From IMG/VR virus record IMGVR_UViG_3300041417_000006, positions 1-26,359 of that record: 26,359 nucleotides of DNA. One strand, written 5' to 3'. Under the pieces are notes generated by a model that was not told the DNA's origin, did not search any database, and saw only the letters and a list, made by a program, of their open reading frames with translations. Source of the DNA: a virus. Position numbers and translations under genes: made by a program. Shown here piece after piece: positions 21,885 to 26,359 of this stretch; position 1 is the stretch's first letter, and each line of letters starts with the position of its first letter.

Positions 21885-22387
21885 AGGCCACTCTCACCGT
21901 CACATCTGATTTCACCAAACAATTCAATGAAGCCATCTCACGTTTCAAAAAAGATTCAGTTCTCATTGGGATTCCCGCCAGCGAAACCGAGCGAGACGAT
22001 GACGAGATTGGCAATGCTGCCATACTGGCTCTCAATCATTTTGGCAGCGAAGAAGCACACATCCCGCCGCGCCCGGTGCTCACCATCGGAATCAGGAACG
22101 CGCAAGACAAGATTGCCGAGCAGTTCAAGCTTTGTGCCCAGTCTGTTTTAAAAAAGGGGCCTCAAGCTCTGACGACCTATTATGAGCGCGCGGGAATCAT
22201 TGCCTCAAACGCGTGCAAAAAAGTCATCAATGATCAGGATGGCATCAAGCCACCCTCGGATGCGACTCTTAGGGCTCGAAAATATCTCACCAAGTCGGGC
22301 TTTACCGGAAAAAAAGCGCTCGTAGTGACGGGTCAGATGAGAAACGCAATTACCTACGTGGTGCAATCGATTTGGGGTAGGAGCTAA
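21881..22387 (+). CDS. HK97 gp10-like neck/tail joining protein
   Basis: 168 residues, ATGA overlap with the connector. It includes VLIGIPASETER, AHIPPRPVLTIGI and the C-terminal KKALVVTGQMRNAITYVV, a typical ending of gp10-like minor tail proteins that join head and tail. The stop overlaps the next start as TAATG. Confidence 0.75.
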   Translation: MKATLTVTSDFTKQFNEAISRFKKDSVLIGIPASETERDDDEIGNAAILALNHFGSEEAHIPPRPVLTIGIRNAQDKIAEQFKLCAQSVLKKGPQALTTYYERAGIIASNACKKVINDQDGIKPPSDATLRARKYLTKSGFTGKKALVVTGQMRNAITYVVQSIWGRS

Positions 22388-22755
22388 TGGCAAACATTGA
22401 TGTGAATGACATCATTGCCGATCCCGACTTGGTGGACCCAATGATTTTGGTACACCGGCAAGCTTGTGTTGATACGCTAGGCTCAAACCGCATTAAAGAG
22501 ACGGCATTCACCACTTGGGGAATCATTCAGCCAGCAAGTGGAAAAGCGCTCCAACGCCTTCCTGAGGCTCTCAGGCTCGCTAATGTGAGAAGTTTTTGGG
22601 TGAAGGGAACCATCATCACCGATGGCAACGGTCAGTACCCAGACATCTTGGTATATCGGGGTACGCGCTTTCAAGTTCAAACCGTCATGGATTGGTCTAA
22701 CTACGGTGAGGGTTGGGCTGAGGGAACGTGCATTCAGGAGAAACCCACTCTGTGA
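22387..22755 (+). CDS. Head-tail neck protein, family not certain
   Basis: 122 residues between the gp10-like and tail-terminator-like genes, a position occupied by neck or stopper proteins in related phages. The core is beta-rich: FTTWGIIQPASGKALQRLPEALRLANVRSFWVKG and DILVYRGTRFQVQTVMDWSNYGEGW. The last part resembles the stopper fold, in which oxidation-like W-Y-G motifs recur. Exact family not recognised. Confidence 0.65.
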   Translation: MANIDVNDIIADPDLVDPMILVHRQACVDTLGSNRIKETAFTTWGIIQPASGKALQRLPEALRLANVRSFWVKGTIITDGNGQYPDILVYRGTRFQVQTVMDWSNYGEGWAEGTCIQEKPTL

Positions 22756-23354
22756 ATACACCCAACACCAACAACTCAGCCACAGGCGGTTATCTCTTAC
22801 CCGCAGAGCAGGCTCCTGAATTTGCCCCACTAACGCTCGAGCAATTTCTTCAGACACTCATTGTGGGCGTTTCTGGGTTCCCTGGTGAGCTGGTTCGTCC
22901 CAAGTGGCAGATCCAGCCTCCAAAGCAGCCTGACGCAACAATTAATTGGATCTCCATTGGGCTTAGCGAAGACGATTCGGACACCAATGCCTACAATCAA
23001 GCCGACGCTGAGGGAAACAATACCTTCATGCGCATGGAAGCTCTCACACTTCAGTGCAGCTTTTACGGACCTTTCTCTTATGAGATCGGAAAACTTGTCC
23101 GTGACGGCTTACAGATTCCTCAAAACCTTGAAGCTCTTCAAAAAGCGAACATGGCATTTGTTTCCACCGGAAAAATGGTTCGCGCTCCTGATTTGGTGAA
23201 TGAGCGCTGGATCAATCGCTGGGAGATGAGCATTTATTTAAGACGTGAAATTCAACGCGTGTATCCGATTCTGACTTTTGTTTCAGCATCCGGAACACTT
23301 TACGCATTGGGCGCTCAAGGTGTGAGAACACTTGCGCTGAGTGCAAAAGGATAG
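22752..23354 (+). CDS. Tail terminator/neck protein (gp12-like)
   Basis: 200 residues from GTG 22752, which overlaps the preceding stop by four bases and has AGGAG upstream; a GTG at 22728 is possible but less likely. LTLEQFLQTLIVGVSGFPGELVRPKWQ, then ATINWISIGL and FMRMEALTLQCSFYGP are typical of phage neck terminator proteins (LIC_12616-like) that cap the tail. It is followed by sheath-region genes. Confidence 0.75.
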   Translation: MNTPNTNNSATGGYLLPAEQAPEFAPLTLEQFLQTLIVGVSGFPGELVRPKWQIQPPKQPDATINWISIGLSEDDSDTNAYNQADAEGNNTFMRMEALTLQCSFYGPFSYEIGKLVRDGLQIPQNLEALQKANMAFVSTGKMVRAPDLVNERWINRWEMSIYLRREIQRVYPILTFVSASGTLYALGAQGVRTLALSAKG

Positions 23355-23366
23355 GAGAGTTTTTAT

Positions 23367-23708
23367 ATGTTACTCGTAGCTCTTGGAACAGTAGTTCAAA
23401 ACTCACTCGCCATTGCAAATGGACAAACCACCAGTAGCACCATCAGCACCAACGGCTCATCTTTGGTGGGTGTTCAAATTCCAGCGGCCTTCACTGGCAC
23501 GAGCATTACTTTCTTAGCCGCGATGGCATCGGGTGGGCCATTCCAGCCTGTCTATAACGGTGCAGGCCAGGTGAAATACAACGTGGTGGAAGGCCAATAC
23601 ATTGCCATTAATCCACAAGACTTTTATGGCATTCCCTTTTTGCAAATCGTATCTAGCGCAAGTGAGGGCGCGGCTCGCACTCTCATCTGCTCCATGAAAG
23701 GAATCTGA
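23367..23708 (+). CDS. Small beta-rich structural protein (113 aa)
   Basis: Starts behind GGAGAG. The sequence (SSLVGVQIPAAFTGTSITFLAAMASGGPFQPVYNG..., YIAINPQDFYGIPFLQIVSSAS) is a single beta-sandwich module seen in assorted phage virion proteins, perhaps a decoration or tail-associated part. It lies two bases before the sheath gene and is probably coexpressed with it. No precise role can be assigned. Confidence 0.65.
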   Translation: MLLVALGTVVQNSLAIANGQTTSSTISTNGSSLVGVQIPAAFTGTSITFLAAMASGGPFQPVYNGAGQVKYNVVEGQYIAINPQDFYGIPFLQIVSSASEGAARTLICSMKGI

Positions 23709-23710
23709 TC

Positions 23711-25516
23711 ATGTTAGACGTATCGAGACTTATTAATGTTACAGTCAATCTCACCCAGCAAGGTGCGCTTGGAAGAACGTTCAACACGCTTCTCATCCTC
23801 GGTGATTCCAATGTGATTAGCGGGCTTCAACGCGAGCGTTTTTACACAAGCCTTGCTGAAGTTGCCTCAGATTTTGGAATTAGTGCTCCTGAGTACGCGG
23901 CTGCAAGTCTTTACTACCAGCAAGTGCCACAACCCGTGAATCTCACCATTGGACGGTGGCTAAGAACTGCCACAAGTGCAATGCTTCAAGGCGCTATTCT
24001 GAACGCCAGTCAATCGGCTTTGATCAACTTTACTCAGATCACATCCGCCGGTTTTGATGTGACGGTGGATGGTGTGGCAAAAGCTCTCACAGGAATGAAC
24101 TTTTCTACCGCTCTCAATTTGAATGGCGTGGCGTCCATTGTTACCGCAGCTTTCAGTGGTGCCGCCACATGCGTGTGGACGGGTGAACAATTTGAAATTA
24201 TCAGTGCAACCTCGGGCGCTGGCATTCAAGCCACGGGCAACATCACGCTGACGGGCAATCCCTCCCCCTCGGATACCGTCACGGTGAATGGAATTGTGAT
24301 CACATTCGTTGCCGCAAGCCCAGGTGCAAATCAAGTGCTCATTGGCGGTACTGCTCAAATCACGGCAGCCAACCTCAATGCATTCCTCATCAACTCCGTG
24401 AGCCCAAACATCTTAGAAGCTCGATACTCGATCTCGGGCGAGGTGATCACGGTTGAGTTTGCTCAAGTCGGTCAGGCTGGTGATGCGTTTACCTTAGCCA
24501 AATCCAGCGCCAATATTACCATCTCGGGAGCAACGCTCTCGGGCGGCACCAACCCTTCCAGTGTGAGCTATGCCACCTCTCCTGGCTCAGGCCAGGACGT
24601 TTCCTCCCTTCTGGGATTGACGGCGGCACTTGCTCTCCCGTTGGTGCCTGGTTATGCAGCGGAACTCCCGGTGCAAGCGGTTCAGGCACTCGATGTACTG
24701 GACACCAATTGGTACGGCCTTATGTTTGCGGCCTCTGTCATGCCGACAGATGCTCAAAATTTGGCCATCGCTCCCTATATTGAGGCTGACAACATCACCC
24801 GATTGTTCGGAATCACCACTCAAGAAACGGGCGCTTTAAGCAGTGAAGTGACCAACGACATTGGAAGCGAGATGCAGGCACTGGGCTACAATCAAAGTTT
24901 TGTCGCCTATTGCTCTACAAATCCCTATTCCGTTGCAAGCGCATTTGGTCGCCTCTTTACGGTGAATTTGTCGGGCTCCAACACAATGATTGACCTTTGC
25001 TACAAGCAAATGCCAGGCATCGCTCCTGAGAATTTGACCAATACTGAAGCAGATGTCCTTCAAAGCAAAAATATCAATGTGTTTGCGTCTTACGACAACA
25101 ACACGAGTATTTTTCAGTACGGGATTTGCTGTGGTGGTGAGTACATCGACGAAACATTCGGTGATGACGCTCTTCAAAACGCGATTCAGACTGCTGTTTA
25201 TAATGCGAACTACACGACAACCACCAAGGTGCCGCAAACGGATCAAGGTGAGCAAACTTATGTCAACGCGATCTCGGGTGTTTGTCAGCAGTTTGTGACC
25301 AACGGTTTCGGCGCTCCCGGCCAGTGGAATGCTTCGGGCTTTGGATCGCTTCAAGAAGGCCAGTACTTGAAAACAGGTTACTATATCTACGCACCGCCTG
25401 TTTCGAGCCAATCGGAATCTGCCCGCGCCGCTCGCGAATCGGTGCCTTTTCAAGTTGCGTTCAAGCTCGCGGGATCTAATCAGACGGTCCAAATCTCCGT
25501 CGCAGTTAACCAGTAA
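23711..25516 (+). CDS. DUF3383 tail sheath protein with an extra inserted domain
   Basis: 601 residues. The N-terminus VSRLINVTVNLTQQGALGRTFNTLLILGDS and the C-terminal part (GYYIYAPPVSSQSESARAARESVPFQVAFKLAG) are DUF3383, the contractile sheath of Bcep781-like phages. Residues about 175-282 are an additional beta-rich module (ITLTGNPSPSDTVTVNGIVITFV ... ATLSGGTN). It interrupts a conserved run SATSGA / SSVSYATS, leaving about 493 residues of normal sheath. The insert is rich in Thr, Ser, Ala and Asn and is likely displayed on the tail surface. The presence of a sheath defines the tail as contractile. Confidence 0.9.
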   Translation: MLDVSRLINVTVNLTQQGALGRTFNTLLILGDSNVISGLQRERFYTSLAEVASDFGISAPEYAAASLYYQQVPQPVNLTIGRWLRTATSAMLQGAILNASQSALINFTQITSAGFDVTVDGVAKALTGMNFSTALNLNGVASIVTAAFSGAATCVWTGEQFEIISATSGAGIQATGNITLTGNPSPSDTVTVNGIVITFVAASPGANQVLIGGTAQITAANLNAFLINSVSPNILEARYSISGEVITVEFAQVGQAGDAFTLAKSSANITISGATLSGGTNPSSVSYATSPGSGQDVSSLLGLTAALALPLVPGYAAELPVQAVQALDVLDTNWYGLMFAASVMPTDAQNLAIAPYIEADNITRLFGITTQETGALSSEVTNDIGSEMQALGYNQSFVAYCSTNPYSVASAFGRLFTVNLSGSNTMIDLCYKQMPGIAPENLTNTEADVLQSKNINVFASYDNNTSIFQYGICCGGEYIDETFGDDALQNAIQTAVYNANYTTTTKVPQTDQGEQTYVNAISGVCQQFVTNGFGAPGQWNASGFGSLQEGQYLKTGYYIYAPPVSSQSESARAARESVPFQVAFKLAGSNQTVQISVAVNQ

Positions 25517-25527
25517 AGGGGTAGAAA

Positions 25528-25968
25528 ATGTCTGCATATTCTTTTTTAAACATTAGCTGCAAAATAGTGGGTCCCGGCATTTCTGCCAATCTCGCCGCTG
25601 GTGCCGCTGCCGCTGAGGAAGGCATCACTGTTGAGGCAACCACTGACAAAAACGTGATGACGATTGGTGCGGATGGGATTGGTCAGCACTCGCTGGTGGC
25701 TGACGATTCCTGCGCTCTCACCATTCGTCTTCTCAAAACCTCCCCGCTGAATGCGGCTCTCCTGATCGCATACGACATTCAAACGGTATCGAGCGCGCTT
25801 CACGGGATCAATACTATTACGCTTTCTGATTCTGCTCGTGGTGATTTCTCAGTCATCCAGCAAGCTGCATTCAAAAAGCGTCCCACTCTCACCTACGCCA
25901 AAGAAGGCGGCATGATGGAGTGGACTTTTGACGGTATCCAAATCAACTCGATTTTGGGCAGCAATTAA
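25528..25968 (+). CDS. DUF3277 tail tube protein
   Basis: 146 residues after GGGGT-containing spacing. SAYSFLNISCKIVGPGISANLAAGAAAAEEGITVEATTDKNVMTIGADGIGQHSLVADDS is the characteristic DUF3277 start, and MMEWTFDGIQINSILGSN its end. This forms the inner tube inside the sheath. It directly follows the sheath gene, as in other myoviruses. Confidence 0.92.
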   Translation: MSAYSFLNISCKIVGPGISANLAAGAAAAEEGITVEATTDKNVMTIGADGIGQHSLVADDSCALTIRLLKTSPLNAALLIAYDIQTVSSALHGINTITLSDSARGDFSVIQQAAFKKRPTLTYAKEGGMMEWTFDGIQINSILGSN

Positions 25969-25984
25969 ATGAAGGGAACGAACG

Positions 25985-26359
25985 ATGAGCGAACGAGACT
26001 TCGAAGCAGGTGGGAAGAAGTTCAAGCTAAATAAAATTGATGTCTTTAAGCAATATCATATTGCAAGACGACTCGGCCCGATCATGGGCGACATCTTTGC
26101 GATTGCACCCAAACTTAAGGACATCAAAGAAGACACTGAAGAGAAAAAACTTGAGGCTGCGGCCCAAATTGCAAAACCACTTTTGGATGGCTTTGCAAAA
26201 TTATCAGACGCAGATGCGGACTTAGTGCTCCTAGGGCTCTGCTCAGCCGTTGAGGTTCACCAACCTCAAAGCAACAGCTGGGCACGTGTAGCAAGAGATG
26301 GCGTCTTTATGTTCCAGGATCTCGATCTTCCAACGCTTCTTCAAGTTGCAGGGAGGTCA
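25985..26359 (+). CDS. Tail assembly chaperone, partial at the window end
   Basis: 125 codons from ATG 25985 with no stop before the window end. AAGGGAACGA precedes the start. The sequence FKLNKIDVFKQYHIARRLGPIMGDI ... ADLVLLGLCSAVEVHQ ... WARVARDGVFMFQDLDLPTLLQVAG fits the phage tail assembly chaperone that follows the tube gene. In many phages a programmed frameshift extends this protein into a longer form. Whether that happens here cannot be seen. Confidence 0.85.
   Translation, partial: MSERDFEAGGKKFKLNKIDVFKQYHIARRLGPIMGDIFAIAPKLKDIKEDTEEKKLEAAAQIAKPLLDGFAKLSDADADLVLLGLCSAVEVHQPQSNSWARVARDGVFMFQDLDLPTLLQVAGRS

Overview
This window is a piece of a tailed-phage genome (Caudoviricetes) with a contractile-tail (myovirus) architecture. 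It could be a free phage, a prophage or a metagenomic contig. No bacterial housekeeping gene, integrase or lysis cassette is visible, so lifestyle cannot be judged. Shine-Dalgarno sites, sigma70-like promoters and one predicted Sec signal peptide point to a bacterial host, probably Gram-negative. The structural set (DUF1073 portal, DUF2213 protease/scaffold, DUF2184 capsid, DUF4054 connector, DUF3383 sheath, DUF3277 tube) is the type known from Bcep781-like phages. Species cannot be assigned.

Layout. Positions 1-6693, minus strand, hold a replication/recombination operon. In transcription order it contains an SNF2/HARP-like helicase, an acidic protein of unknown role, a structured intergenic RNA-like element, a small protein, a DexA-like 3'-5' exonuclease, a DUF2800 Cas4/RecB-like nuclease, a small protein, a DUF2815 single-stranded-DNA-binding protein, tRNA-Asn(GTT), and a family A DNA polymerase. 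The polymerase is split into two overlapping reading frames. The second frame runs into the start of an intein, which leaves the window at base 1.

Positions 6694-6793 are the divergent control region. Positions 6794-9201, plus strand, hold an XRE-type regulator and a primase-helicase (AEP-like plus VapE). Positions 9202-9515 are non-coding and rich in GTTAC-type repeats, with an alternating purine-pyrimidine tract and a perfect palindrome; this is a candidate origin or regulatory locus. Positions 9516-12321 are accessory: an HNH protein, four short overlapping genes (zinc-binding, zinc plus HTH, two membrane proteins), an AT-rich D12-class adenine methyltransferase behind its own near-consensus promoter, and a small unknown gene.

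Positions 12314-26359, plus strand, are packaging and morphogenesis in the usual order: small and large terminase, portal, Mu-F-like protein, an exported-looking virion-like protein, protease/scaffold, cement-like protein, major capsid, connectors, tail completion, sheath, tube, and a tail assembly chaperone cut by the window end.

The best leads are the intein at a conserved site of the split polymerase, the repeat-rich locus at 9.2-9.5 kb, the 108-residue insertion in the sheath, the DUF6496-like tail on the portal, the signal peptide on a gene inside the head module, and a probable internal start that would give a free scaffold protein.
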